The translations under genes and the position numbers were made by a program. Below, piece by piece: positions 39,801-50,659 of a stretch of DNA of 64,000 bases; the stretch's first letter is position 1; each line of letters starts with the position of its first letter. This DNA comes from Malania oleifera (taxonomy: Eukaryota > Streptophyta > Magnoliopsida > Santalales > Ximeniaceae): positions 13,185,562-13,249,561 of the forward strand of contig NC_080418.1 of assembly GCF_029873635.1 (NCBI RefSeq), given 5' to 3'. The notes under the pieces were generated by a model, which ran no database searches, was not told the origin of the DNA, and was given only the letters and a program-made list of their open reading frames with translations.

Positions 39801-42800
39801 AAAAAGTAAGCAAAAGGGGAATCTCATTCCTGAATGGAATGGAAATAGGAATAGGAATGAGATTACTACAAAACAAATATTAGGAATGGAAACCAACCAT
39901 TCCAATTCTGATTTGGATGGCTAAAGTTGATTCCCAATTACCAAATACCACCTTGAAGGATATTAAGTGTTATCTCTTTCTTTCTCAAATCACACATTCA
40001 TTGTTATAAGGCCATATGACATAGCAACCCTTCAAAATTCAAATTATATCACCGGACTCATTTTTACCTCCATATGCACATCTGCTATGTATCCTTGCAT
40101 AACCTTTCATGTATGACCATTCAAATCCACACCTATGAGAATTTTCTTACTGCCTAATATCACTCTTAAAATATTATCCACAACTTCCCAAAATTGCCTA
40201 TAAGGGTTTTTGCTAAGCCTGCCTTGAAGGGCATAAGCATTGGTGTCCTTTATTATCTCTTATCCTAAAACCATATTAATTTTTATAATTCTAGTCCCCA
40301 GTCTTTTAACATCTACAGCACTACTTTTTAGGTCTATGTCCACACCTTATGTTCTTTTCCTCCTAGAGGAGACAAGCTTAAGTTCAATTTTTTAGTTTCT
40401 CCAGATCATCCCCCCCTCCCCCTGGTTTTCACCCACTTAGTTTCTCAAAGGAAAATTATATTAATTTTTCTTTTACCATTGTGTCATTCTACTCATCACA
40501 AGTCTCGTCTGAGTCTCAATTTCTAGCCCTACTCTGTCAAAGTATCCACATGAACATGTCCCTCCCTATCTGCCTCTATGTCTGTGTGTGCCACTTTTCA
40601 TGATCATCGACTCTCATTAACAGTCTTTGACTTCAATACAAGCTTTTGATTAATTATTTACTTCTTATTTACTTTGATCAGATCAATGACTCCACAGCCA
40701 ACAGAAATATGTAACACCTAGAGAGCAACACCATGCACATGCTGATAATTAGAAGTAACTCAAGTTATCACTTACTTCTTTTAAGGGAGAGTACATGAAG
40801 TTACAAACGATATACAAGCTGCCCTAGGCCAGCCACAGTGTTTGGAGACTCGGCCAATGTATTACATGGGATTGGACCTAACCATGCCTTACATGGGATT
40901 GGTCCCTCCCCCAAAGGAAGAACATCAGAGACTAAATGGAGGAAATTGTCACAAGCCACAGCCAACATCAGTAGTGCACTTTGGAGATCTTGTATATGAA
41001 TAAGGTCTAGGAAAATCACATATAATCAAAACTAGCTTTTCTAAGGGAGGGCCTAGGGTGTTACACAAACCGAGAAATTAATCATTTTGAAACTTTTACA
41101 TAAGTTCTTAAGAAAAATGAGGAAAAATAATAAGTATGCTGACACTAGGGATGTGGTAGGCATAAGAAGCAACCTTACACAGATTTATGAGGAAATAGGA
41201 ACAAGCATCAATGGCAAGAAGAAACAATCAAAAATACCAAAAAAAAAAAAAGTGTTCTCAAGAGAATCAAAGTCATAAATGTATCTCAGATTTCTTTACA
41301 TAACAGCGTATCTCAAAAGTTCTCAAATAACAATACCATCAAATTCACCCAAGTCTATATACAGAAACACAGATATTGTAGTAAGGATCCAAAAAGATTT
41401 CGTTAAAAGAACTATTGACATACCCAAACCAGCCACATGGTTGAAAGTATAGCACGACTTTGTCTCCAGTTGTCAAATTTATCATGATCATCTCCCCTGG
41501 AGAATCAACCCAAGTCCGTCCAAAAATCAGATTGTTTACCACTGTGGGAGGAGGCACCAAATCTATGACTACACCATCTCTTTTAAGAGTCACCCGCGTT
41601 CTGCATACAATAAAAACCATATGATGATACATTCTGTTTATGAGCTTTACAAATTAAATCTTGATAATGAAAATGAGAAGATTAAAATATATGATAACTA
41701 AAAAGAACCTGAAAACAGCCACAAAGACTTGAAAACCAACCACAAAAATTAATCAAACATATAATAAAATGTAACTGACACAATTCTTTATAATAAAAAT
41801 TCAAGGAAGTTCATCTAATCTTCTGATGTATTATTTGATGATCAAAATTAAATGCAGCAGCATCTAAATATCCCAAGCATCTTGGACTCCCTGCCAATTA
41901 GATGAAGCATAAACTAAAAGAAACATAATATTAGTGACAAACAGACACACGTCTCACCTTCCAACAGGGTAGACATCAACGGAGTTTCCTAAAAATTTGG
42001 TTTTTAACTTTGATGTCACATCATATGTAAAATGCTCATTTTCAGCATGCCCAGCACTCATTGGGGGATGATGACTCACCTGAAATGAAAATGAGAAATA
42101 TTAAAACTAAGCATGATGCTTGGAACTTGGAAGTCATAATCTTTAGAGGCTCACCTGCTCTGAAATAAATGTAATCCCACCATGATTAGCCATTTCATAA
42201 GTCTCACCAAGAATTGGATTAAAAGGCTTCCAAGTTCGCTGGTAAGCATAATACACAGATATGGCCCAAGATGCTGCAATTGATTTTTTAAAGAAAAGGT
42301 CCATTACATCAGATAATGCTTGTACATTAATTACAAAAAACAAGAAGGCAAGATCATACTTACAAGCATACACCAACCGCATGTATGGATCCTCACATTC
42401 ATCTGCTCGATCTAAAAGGTGGGAGTACTCCATTAACTGCCAGGGCCATTGCACATTTTAGACCATGGCATAGGCTTCGCACAAGATATGAAAAGCAAAC
42501 CCATGAACAATATGCAAGTAAAATCAAACAAACCTCTGCCATTTTCTGAAGCATTGTCATCGGCTCAAAAATAAGTACTGGAAGTGTCACCATTGATGTA
42601 ACATCTGAACCTATATACTTGTGCATCATCTTCCAATAACTATCTCGTTCCTATAAGACCAGAAGAACAAGACAACTGTGAAAATTACAATTCCACATCT
42701 GTAAACATGACAGAGAGAGTGAGACAAAAGAGTAACCTGTGAACTGTGAAGAAATAAAAGAACAATTTCATTGTCAATGACAATGTAACATGGTTTCAAA

Positions 42801-44811
42801 CTAGAAAAATCTTTCAGAAGTACACGGGTATGGGTAAACCATACAACCATGGGGAAAAGCACATGCCATATATCCATGCTCTATAGGCAATGCCAATGTT
42901 ACTTCTGGAATCGAAATGGAATCGCAGTACAACACATGCTCTAAAATGTGGTACAATGTGGATATATAACATAGGTGTACACAGAAAAAATGTGTAATAT
43001 TACTTACATATATTTAAGAGATGATGTTGATGTGTTTCTAAATTTAAAATAGGTTTTCTTCAGCGAAGGAGATCAAAAGTGATGGAAAAAAAATTCATAA
43101 TATGACAGTACAACACATGCTCTAAAATTTGGTACAATATAGATATATAACATAGATGCATACAGAAAAAATGTGTGATATTTTTTGCATATTTAAGAGA
43201 GGATGTTGAGGTGTTCCTAAATTTAAAATAGGTTTTCTTCAGCGAAGGAGATCAACAGTGATGGAAAAGAAACTCCTAATGTGACAATCAACAATTATCC
43301 ACTTTCAATAATAAATATATGTCATACGGAAATATCCAGTATGAACCATGGGTTGCTAGATTTAGGGTTCCAGAACAACACAGTACCATGTTTTGAACAT
43401 TTGTACAAATTTACAGTTCGGTGGGTATTAGCACTAGTAAGTATGGGCAAGGCTAAAAATAACCTTGCAATTATTCCACTAAATATACACAGCACATTAA
43501 ATGATTGTATTTAGAGTTGCCCATTTTCATTGTTAATACATGGAATATTTTGTCTGAAACATGGGGAATAGGCTCTAAATGGGACCTGCTCACTTTAAAA
43601 AACTTTAAATTAAAGATCAATATGGTTGCACATCTGAATACCCTTTAGGTAGCATTTGGTTCACAATTGAATCAGAATTGGAATCCATTGGAATTAGAAA
43701 CAAAATATCAAATTCATCTCTCATGTTTGGATTGAACAAACTTGGAATCAAAATTGAATTATAGTGTTTGATATATATACATAGGAATCAGAAATGAGTC
43801 TAGTTTAGCAAATATGACATTATAATATAAAAAGTTATTCAATTAATTTAGTATGGAATAACAATATTATAAATATATATTTATTGTATAAAATAATTTA
43901 TTAAATTATGCAGTAAATAAATCTTTACAGTAAAATCATTTTGATAATCATGTACTCGATTATATTTTGCATACCATATTTTACCATATTTTTTTATTAA
44001 TATTTTTTTCACTATATTAGTAATAGTACAATTTATCTTTTATTTTATAATTATCATATTTTAATATGTAATTTAATATATGTAAATAAAAATCTCATAC
44101 ATTATAATATTATAACATAATTTATTATTTAATATAAAATAATAATATGATGAAACAATAGCAGTAGCATTATATTCTATAACGGAATAGTATTATATTC
44201 TTTTATATATTATATCATTATTAAATTTTACTTTTATATATTTGTATTTAATGATATTAATAATAAATATTTTATCTTATTTCAAGATTTCATACAATAA
44301 TATAATAAATAATCATAATTTACTATTCTATAATCTTTTTACGATTTATAATTTTATTATATATAATACAAATACTAATAATAATGGTTATAATATTTTA
44401 TGTTAAAAAAATTATTATATATTTATATTTACAGATATCATTATATTTAATGATATCATAATATTGAAATTATTTTTTAGATTTGTGTAACATATATTAT
44501 ATTATAATAAATATGCGCTCATGTATATTTATAAAAATAGTATTATATTCTTTTGTATACTATATCATTATTAAATTATATTATTATATATTTATAATTG
44601 ATGATAATAGTAAATATTTTGTTTCATTTTATTTTTTAAATTATAAATAATAATATAATAAATCAATAATCATACCGCAATTATATCATAATATTAATAG
44701 TATTTTTAAAATTTACATAATATAAATTATACTATATTAGTATATTATATAAAATATCATATTACAATATGTAGCACCGCATGTATGTATGTATGTATGT
44801 ATGTATGTATG

Positions 44812-44842
<31 letters not shown>

Positions 44843-47800
44843 GCATTATAATGAGTACGGTAATAAATATTGAATTTTCAGGAATTAAAATTTGATTCTA
44901 GAGTAAGAGACAACAGAAATCAAAAAGTAAGCAAAAGGGGGAATCCTGTTCCTGCATACAATGGGAATCGGAATGAGAATACCGCAGAATAAATGCTAGG
45001 AATGAGAATCAACCACTCCAATTCTGATTCCTACAGTTGCTTCCCAATTACCAAACACCACCTTAATTGCATCTTATTCAATCAAAAAAAAAAAATTATG
45101 CTTAACACAATTGAGAGACCACCCATCTTCTACTCTACCCTCCTCACTTCCTCTCTGTCAATGATCACCTACCCTCTACTACCAAGGGGCTTATCTCTCC
45201 CTAACACTGAGGAGCAAAAGTTAAGAAGCTTTTGTAGAACCAGCGGTGACCAGCCCCCCCGCGCCTCCAAAACTAAAAAAACCCTTGAGATTCTAGACAA
45301 GCAGTGAGCAGGACAGCTCTTAACTTTTAGTAATTTTTACCTAATATATCTGTAGTTTTTTCTATGATCTCTTTCTTTGGACTGTTGAGATGCCGGCATA
45401 AAAGCAGAGGAAGAATATCACAATCGATTGGATGGGTTTTTTTTGTTTTATATACGACATATCTATGTTACATGCATGAAATGCAATTTGCACCTGTCCT
45501 TTGTTTGCTATGGCCACACTGTATCTTTCAAAAGGCATGCAAAAACTCAACTACAAATACATGACATGGCAAAAGGGTCTCAGGTAGCTTGCTTTAAACA
45601 AAAAACTTCATTTCCACTGCCCAAAAGATTGGACATGATGAATAGTGCTTTAGCTGAAGGAATCCTGCTGCCATAATACAAAAACCATATGAGGCACCAT
45701 TTACAGCTGTCTGGTCTCACTTGTCATTAACACACTGCCATTCCCATTCTAAGTTAAAATACTTTAATGATGATGTTGAAATCTTCTGTTTTATCCTAGC
45801 CTCCCCCTCCACCCTGGGGCGCCCCGCCCCGCCCCGCCGCCCAAAACAAAATCAAAGACCAACCAAAAGAAGGGAACTTAAACATTTAACTAAAGCTCAA
45901 AATCAAATCACGTAATGAGGGCCATGGGCCGAAATCAACGAATTCATGCATCCATTAATATATCTGGAATTATTTCAGCTTTGTGGATATACCTAAGAGT
46001 TCAAAAGGAGAAAATGGAAGCATTAATTACCTAAAATATATTACAAATTTTCAGTCAGATGGACTTTAACCTACAAAAAATGGTGTAATTTCACAATAAA
46101 ACTGAGCTAAACAGAGGGGTAAACATAATGTAGCATTACCAGCAGACAATTGTGACTCATAACAGTTAACACATTCAGCCGTGAAGCCATGATATCTCAG
46201 GAACAGAGTTCTCCTAACTTTATAGAAGCATATAATAATAAGCAAGATACTCAAAAATAAATAAATAAATAAATAAAAGCCCACATAAATACGACAAATA
46301 AAAATGGAGAATGAGTTTAGTGTGCCGCTTTTCCAAAATCCAACCTCAACCCCCTGGCGCCAAAAAAAAAATCCGAAAAGAAAGAAAGAGAGGAAGGACG
46401 CAAACAAACCTCTTTCTTCCATCTCCCTCTTTGGGCCTCCTCCTCAGCATCTTCTTTGCCTCCCTCTGGATTTATAACCTCAACCCCCTCATAACCAAGC
46501 AACCTGAAGGAGGAAAGAAATAATTGCATCATTTAGAAGTCATATTCCTAGTCATGAAACAAATAGAGGTTGCCCATTGCAACAGATGGGTGACAATTTA
46601 AAAATTCTCATTCAAGTGGTACGAAGGCAAAATCTAAATTAAAAAATTAATCAGCTCCAGCATAACTGATTAACATGCATCTTAGCATTTAGCAACAAAA
46701 AAATAACATGTTATATTAAATTGACAATGAAGAAGCAGCTACAAGCCTATGATCATTTTCAATGAAAATCAATCAGAACTAAACTTAAGCAGAGGACCAA
46801 GATACTATAAACAAAAACGAGAGATCCACCACGAGGTGCTTGCTACTTAAATCTTCTTCTGAGATTTTGATCAATTTAAGGTCATATTTTCTAATAGATG
46901 GAGGATTGTCAAATCATTACTATCTCAAACTAAAGTAATTCTAGGTCTAAACCACTCCCCCTCCCCCAGTGGCACCAAATTACCACTAAAATTCAGTAAT
47001 TAACTAGCTCACTCCTCACTATTCCATTACTTGTCCTATGTTGCAAGTGCTCAAACAATCCTCCTCATTGTGCTTCCCATATCTTATCTTTCTTATCACA
47101 AATATCTTCGTTCCTTAATTTATCTTTTAGGGTAATAACACGCATCCACCAGAGAATCCTGATTTCATCAACTTTCACATTTTGGATTTTCTTTTGTGTT
47201 TTTGCTAGTCACTTTTTGGATATGTTGTTTTTCAGTTGCCTAATCTAGTCGTGCACCTGAAAATTTTAAATTACCTGTTCCTATAATCCTGAGAACACCA
47301 CAAAGAAGCCCATTTTTTACACATTACTGCAGAGGCAGGGACAAGTGTAACGCTAATTTCATTTCTCTTTCTTGGGTAAAAATAATTTTTTAATGAAAAG
47401 AACATCTGTCAAAAAGGGTGTGATGTCCTTACAAACTTGGTAGACTATCCTGGTGCCCAAGTGCCCCCCACAGCCCCTCCCCTCCCCTCCCCTCCCCCTC
47501 AAGGTAAATGCTACACACAGCAACTTGGGAATTATTATTGCTAAATCATCTACAAATTACACATTTACAATTTTTCTTTAAAATAAGATTTTGTAGCCTA
47601 CAAATAAATTGCTTGAGTAAGAATAAACTTATTGCAGGGAATTAGACTAATAATGTTGTTTTCCTGGAAATAAAAAAAACAACAATTATTAATTTTTCAA
47701 GTAACAAGCACTAAACCTCAAAATGAATCCATAAATATTGACACCCCCCCCCCCTCAATCAAAAAGGGAAAATATTAAAAGAACATTTTAGAATTTTTTT

Positions 47801-48645
47801 TGCCAACCGTGAAAGCAATCTGTCCACAATCCCCACATGTAAAATTGTATAACCAAAACAGTTTTGTATGAATATTCACTGCATGAAACACTGGGGAGTG
47901 CCCAGCCTAGTAAAAACAACCAGACACACAATTGCTCAGCTCTTCACAGCCAAGGAAGCCAGAAATAATTTCCATAATTTTGGTATTCTAAAGCCTCCTA
48001 TTTCTAGAACTCTTATTTCAACTTGCCCCCACCCTCTTTTGTTTTGTATAAAGAGAAAACTATCATTAAAAGCATCAAGGCTGCAACAACCGCAAATCAA
48101 ATTTCTATAGTACTTCAGAAACTCAGCCAGCCCCATATTCTCTATTTCTACCATAAATTTGACAAATCAGAAACTCTTTTCAGCTAAACAATAGAACCAT
48201 TTCTCTTTTCAAATATCAATTACGTTATATTTAGCCTGTCATGTTTTTAGTTTCAAAACTGTAGGGCGCAAAAAGCATAAAAAAAAATCAAAGCAGAAAT
48301 AGCAAATTACGCTACACCATGTCACCAACAGATCACGAACGCTTGTTCAAACATAGCAACAACTTAACGCAGTTCCATCAGAGCAGGCATAAAGCTCAAG
48401 CCCACAAATAACATGACAAGCGAAATAGAGATCCACAAGGCAAAATTAAACATGAAGAATGAATCTACGAAGCAATAAGATGAAAAATAGAAATGACTCA
48501 AAATGGAATAATTATAATTATAATTATAATTATATAAAGGGAAGTACCCGTTGACAGATCTGTGCATAGCGCTACCAAACATGGACAAGCCAGAAGTCAT
48601 GGCAGCGAAGAAACCCTTACTTTCATTCTTCTTAGGGCTACCCAT
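24884..48645 (-). CDS. ORP3: Oxysterol-binding-protein-related protein, ORP3 group (10 exons)
   Basis: This gene encodes a 456-residue short ORP (OSBP domain only, no PH domain) that should move sterols or phosphoinositides between ER and other membranes. Exons on the minus strand are 48645-48548, 46503-46410, 42650-42534, 42436-42364, 42273-42155, 42079-41958, 41600-41424, 26300-26156, 25480-25302 and 25130-24884. They total 1371 nt, every junction is GT-AG and phases match. The start [13 protein letters not shown] fits the family. The OSBP fingerprint EQVSHHPP is at residues 166-173, split by intron 5; GETYEM lies just upstream and [12 protein letters not shown] downstream. RWFDLTDE (W398) lies near the C-terminus; a WFD-type motif has been implicated in VAP/PVA12 binding of Arabidopsis ORP3a, which is family knowledge and unproven here. 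Length equals that of Arabidopsis ORP3 proteins. Intron 7 is 15.1 kb of nested transposons and introns 1 and 2 are 2.0 and 3.8 kb, yet the coding sequence has no break. Confidence 0.96.
26465..26815. repeat. Two-copy tandem duplication of about 175 bp in ORP3 intron 7
   Basis: The block with AGAGGGCTG..GCATCTAACAGAGCAACCCAA and CACCCAAACCAACTATACAATAAC is followed at once by a diverged second copy (junction near 26640). Confidence 0.75.
26966..27175 (+). mobile_element. hAT-type element fragment
   Basis: It opens TAGGGGTGTAGGTGAGTCGAGG, a terminal sequence of the kind seen at the two hAT elements further on. No matching right end is seen before the SINE at 27183, so it is truncated. Confidence 0.4.
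27183..27349 (-). mobile_element. Au-type SINE
   Basis: Read on the minus strand it opens GGGCGAGCATGG, has the B box GGGTTCAAGTC, then TAGGGGTAAGGTTGCATAGA and a GCGAGGAGCCTTTTGGCTTGAG end, the layout of plant Au SINEs. It differs from the family pattern at many sites, so it is old. No clear target duplication was found. Confidence 0.8.
27355..27750 (-). mobile_element. RTE-type LINE, 3' part (left segment)
   Basis: This segment matches the order of the second RTE LINE at 53560-53930 (TTTTGGATATGTTGTTTCTT, then TTGCATAATAGAT, then TATCAAGTTTAAT). It is the downstream end of a minus-strand LINE whose remainder resumes at 35753 after an inserted Gypsy element. Confidence 0.7.
28000..28570 (+). 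repeat. Pyrimidine-rich repeats with a TCTTCTTCTAGTTCTATCCC unit
   Basis: A unit of about 70 bp built on TTCTCCTCTTCTTCTAGTTCTATCCCAAGAAG is repeated some four times at about 28180-28520, partly overlapping the end of the left LTR and the start of the Gypsy internal region. Confidence 0.6.
29237..30184. mobile_element. hAT-type element carrying a captured host gene
   Basis: The ends are inverted: TAGGGGTGAGCA (29237) and TGCTCACCCCTA (ending 30184). The 8-bp target duplication GTCAAGTT is perfect (29229-29236 and 30185-30192), the hallmark of hAT transposition. The subterminal parts are rich in AACCGAA-type repeats (for example TTAACCGAAATT). The centre (29517-29903) is GC-richer and is an S1-family pseudogene on the minus strand. 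No transposase is present, so it is non-autonomous. Confidence 0.9.
29517..29903 (-). pseudogene. Self-incompatibility S1 (S-protein homologue, SPH) family pseudogene
   Basis: Minus strand from ATG 29903 to a TAG at 29517, 129 codons, is the full length of a small secreted SPH protein. A short hydrophobic start [17 protein letters not shown] could be a clipped signal peptide. Then come [50 protein letters not shown] and [18 protein letters not shown], in the order of the S1 domain; four cysteines match the family's usual four. About three in-frame stops interrupt it, so it is dead. SPH proteins are secreted signalling proteins, known from poppy self-incompatibility (PrsS); most family members have no known role. 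It lies wholly inside the hAT element and was most likely captured from a host gene. Confidence 0.85.
30244..34732 (-). mobile_element. Ty1/Copia element with both LTRs, broken
   Basis: LTRs of 196 bp lie at 30244-30439 and 34537-34732, with TG...CA ends and the 5-bp target duplication ATATA (30239-30243, 34733-34737). Inside, read on the minus strand, come a primer site TGGTATTAGAGC next to the right LTR, gag, protease-side, integrase (about 33170-32760), reverse transcriptase (about 32140-31470) and RNase H regions (about 31300-30600), then a purine tract next to the left LTR. The coding region is broken in several places. The LTRs differ at about 12 of 196 sites, about 6%, which suggests a few million years at usual plant rates. 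Confidence 0.93.
35753..36840 (-). mobile_element. RTE-type LINE, reverse-transcriptase part (middle segment)
   Basis: This continues the LINE of 27355-27750 after the Gypsy insertion. On the minus strand 36214-36017 reads [20 protein letters not shown], then AYNVVLREA, the finger-palm region typical of plant RTE reverse transcriptases. Several stops and frameshifts make it a dead copy. It is cut at 36841 by an hAT element. Confidence 0.8.
36849..38001. mobile_element. hAT-type element with a gene-like GC-rich core
   Basis: The ends are inverted: TAGGGGTGTACAAAA (36849) and TTGCACCCCTA (ending 38001). The 8-bp target duplication CTTCTGCC is perfect (36841-36848 and 38002-38009). Subterminal parts are rich in CGGTTTTCGGTT-type repeats. 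The core (about 37060-37830) is richer in GC, with a CT-rich, leader-like stretch and a donor-like CTAAG|GTACGG near 37339. No transposase is seen. It interrupts the RTE LINE. Confidence 0.88.
38010..38438 (-). mobile_element. RTE-type LINE segment between two insertions
   Basis: It resembles the upstream part of the second RTE LINE (compare ACCTCTTTTGCTATGTCCCTAA with 55218 onward) and lies between the hAT and PIF/Harbinger insertions. Confidence 0.55.
38439..39952. mobile_element. PIF/Harbinger-type non-autonomous element, copy 1
   Basis: It is a 1514-bp AT-rich element with imperfect inverted ends GGTAGCTTTTTG... and ...CCAAATACCACC, flanked by the 3-bp duplication TTG (38436-38438, 39953-39955). 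A subterminal CGGAATCGGAATC repeat lies at the left end. The interior parallels the element at 43648-45062 along its length. It has no transposase frame. Confidence 0.75.
39953..40690 (-). mobile_element. RTE-type LINE, upstream part (right segment)
   Basis: The sequence resumes after the PIF/Harbinger insertion and shows the texture of a plant RTE LINE upstream region read on the minus strand. The recognition is weaker than for the reverse-transcriptase segment, and the 5' limit near 40690 is approximate. Confidence 0.4.
42925..43286. repeat. Two-copy tandem duplication of 181 bp in ORP3 intron 2
   Basis: CAGTACAACACATGCTCTAA starts at 42925 and again at 43106. The copies run in parallel through GGTTTTCTTCAGCGAAGGAG and differ at modest frequency. 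Confidence 0.88.
43648..45062. mobile_element. PIF/Harbinger-type non-autonomous element, copy 2
   Basis: It is a 1415-bp AT-rich element with ends GGTAGCATTTGGTTC... and ...CCAAACACCACC, flanked by TTA on both sides (43645-43647, 45063-45065), the preferred PIF/Harbinger target. The AATCAGAATTGG block occurs inverted near both ends. A (TATG)n/(TA)n run lies at 44781-44842. Its order matches the element at 38439-39952, in the same orientation. Confidence 0.8.
44781..44842. repeat. (TATG)n then (TA)n microsatellite
   Basis: About eight ATGT units pass into an AT run, inside the PIF/Harbinger element. Confidence 0.85.
46930..47290 (-). mobile_element. RTE-type LINE fragment in ORP3 intron 1
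   Basis: CGTTCCTTAATTTATCTTTT (from 47110) and TTTTGGATATGTTGTTTTTC (about 47214) match the order of the 3' coding part of the LINE at 53570-53680. It is short, truncated and dead. Confidence 0.55.
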
Positions 48646-48771
48646 CCCTAGAACAATTAAACAACCCTAATTCGATCCACCTGTTAGGAGATCCACCAAA
48701 GGCCTCCCTCCCTGAACAATCAATCAAGCGCGAGGGCCAAGCAACCGACGAATTGCAGAGAACTCAAACCC

Positions 48772-48818
<47 letters not shown>

Positions 48819-49130
48819 GGTGGCAAGGCCTGCGAGAAGAGAGGGGAATGTGTTTGGCAGTTCTACGGTTCTACCTGGTTTTGAAGTCTTTTCGGAGTGT
48901 CCCTCCTTTGGAGCAGAAGACTTCTGCTCCAGGTGTCTTGCGCTACTCGCTCGGGGGCGTCGAGTGAAATGTCCATTTTGCCACTGCACGCTGGCGCGTG
49001 TCCTCACGTACTTCGTGGGCGGGCGGGGTTTGGGAATCTTTCTGATCTGAATACTGCCAGCACAGCAATCTGACTGTTGGGCCTGGGGTGTGGTTGGCTG
49101 GGCCAGGCCAGGGCCCATCCCAACAGGCTC
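48646..49130 (-). promoter_or_regulatory. ORP3 5' UTR and promoter with three site II boxes
   Basis: Upstream of the ORP3 ATG is a CT-rich leader (as read on the minus strand) made largely by the (GA)n run at 48773-48815, with a telo-box-like AAACCCTA on the plus strand just before it (48766-48773). Further upstream are three TGGGCC site II elements, two on the plus strand (49078-49083, 49099-49104) and one on the minus strand (49112-49117). Site II boxes bind TCP factors and are common in plant housekeeping promoters. The transcription start is not fixed. Confidence 0.55.
48773..48815. repeat. (AG)n microsatellite in the ORP3 5' UTR
   Basis: About 21 AG units. In the ORP3 transcript this reads (CT)n, a common feature of plant 5' leaders. 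Confidence 0.9.
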
Positions 49131-49140
49131 GGCCTGACCT

Positions 49141-50640
49141 TCCTTTTAGCGAACATATCAACTTTTTTTTCAAACAAAATTTCTTTTTCCTTCTTGGCGT
49201 TCGTTAATTAATGAATTTTGATTGATTAATAAAATGATTACATGGGCCTCCGTATCATATGGAGTAAAATATATAAAATTTACAAATTAAAAAAAAGTAT
49301 ATCAAATATATATTTTTATTTATAGAAATTTTAAAAAATTTATCTATATTAAATAAAGTATTTCTCACTTTAAACTTTAACTTTTATAATTAATTTCCAT
49401 ATAATTACAATAGCTAATCTTGTATTTAACATTATTAATTGAAATTATATACTTGCCGTAAAACCTGATTTAGAAATTATTATTATTTATTGTGCACATA
49501 ATCTTTTAAAATAACTCATCAATGTTAAAAGTGTTTTTTTTTTTTTGGATTGTTTATGATCTTTTAATTTTTTTTATTATTTTTTTGAAGTCAAGTTTAC
49601 TTTGTACAGTATCAAAAACAAAATTGTACAATACTCTTTTTATTTTTTTGAATAAAACATATACTTTGTTTTTTGAAATTAATGCATATAACAAAAAATA
49701 TTTTTTTTATAAACAAATTTTTGAAACAATGAAAATAGAAAAAAAAAAAAAAATCGAAAGCCAAAGGAATTTCATGTGTAACTAATACCATTTTTATTTC
49801 ATGAATTTTTGTGCTACATTTATCTTAAATTAATTATTTTTAATTAAAAACTCAAAGTTTGTAATCATATCTTAAAAAACTTCTAAATGCATTCTTAAAC
49901 CATGTGGCTCTTTATTATTTTATTAATTATCAATATCAGTGAAAAAACGTATAATAAATTATTAAATGCAATTTTATTATTATTATCATTATTATTATAT
50001 ATATATATATATAATAAAATATGATTTTATTTGTTTGTCCCATGAAAAATTCATTTAAAGAGACTTATAAATATTAAGATCCCTAAGTTTTAAATTCACA
50101 CATGTTTCTAAATGCTATCTTAAATACTAAATACCACTCAATATTTCACTCTCATTCTACCAATTACATAAATAAAATCTAATAATCTCTTTAGTCTTCA
50201 CCATAATATTTAATTCTAAATAAGTTAGCATCTAAAATATAAAATAAGAAGAATTTTTTTTATAGCAATAAAAGTTTTCCAAATACTAATAAAACATATT
50301 CAAACGCCATTTTCAAGAAATATAAAAATTTAATATTCATTATATAAAATAACACAATATTTTTAAAATTTTTATAATCAAATAATTTTAGCAAAGTATG
50401 TTTATATCACTTATGAAGAAATTTCTCAATAAATATGTTGAAATTATTATAATTAAAATAATTTATAAAATATAAAAATAAATACAAATAATGAAAATAT
50501 ATTTTATGAAATTAAAAATTCACTGTTTATGAAAAAAATTATTATAAAATTTTTTAAAAAATTTACACTCAATTAATTTTCAATTTCATCATTTTTTTTG
50601 TGAAAAAGCCTTTCCATAATTAAGAGTTTTCTATTAAAAA
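49141..50640. other. AT-rich intergenic spacer between the divergent genes
   Basis: This is AT-rich DNA with A and T runs and a short (TA)n near 49996. I see no coding sequence or recognisable transposon. It separates the two head-to-head promoters. Confidence 0.6.
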
Positions 50641-50659
50641 AATCCAAATATTTAATTCA

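Noticed and set aside
48771-49118. 115-codon minus-strand frame upstream of ORP3
   Set aside because: Its C-terminus is the translated (CT)n leader; it lies in the ORP3 promoter and 5' UTR and has no family match.
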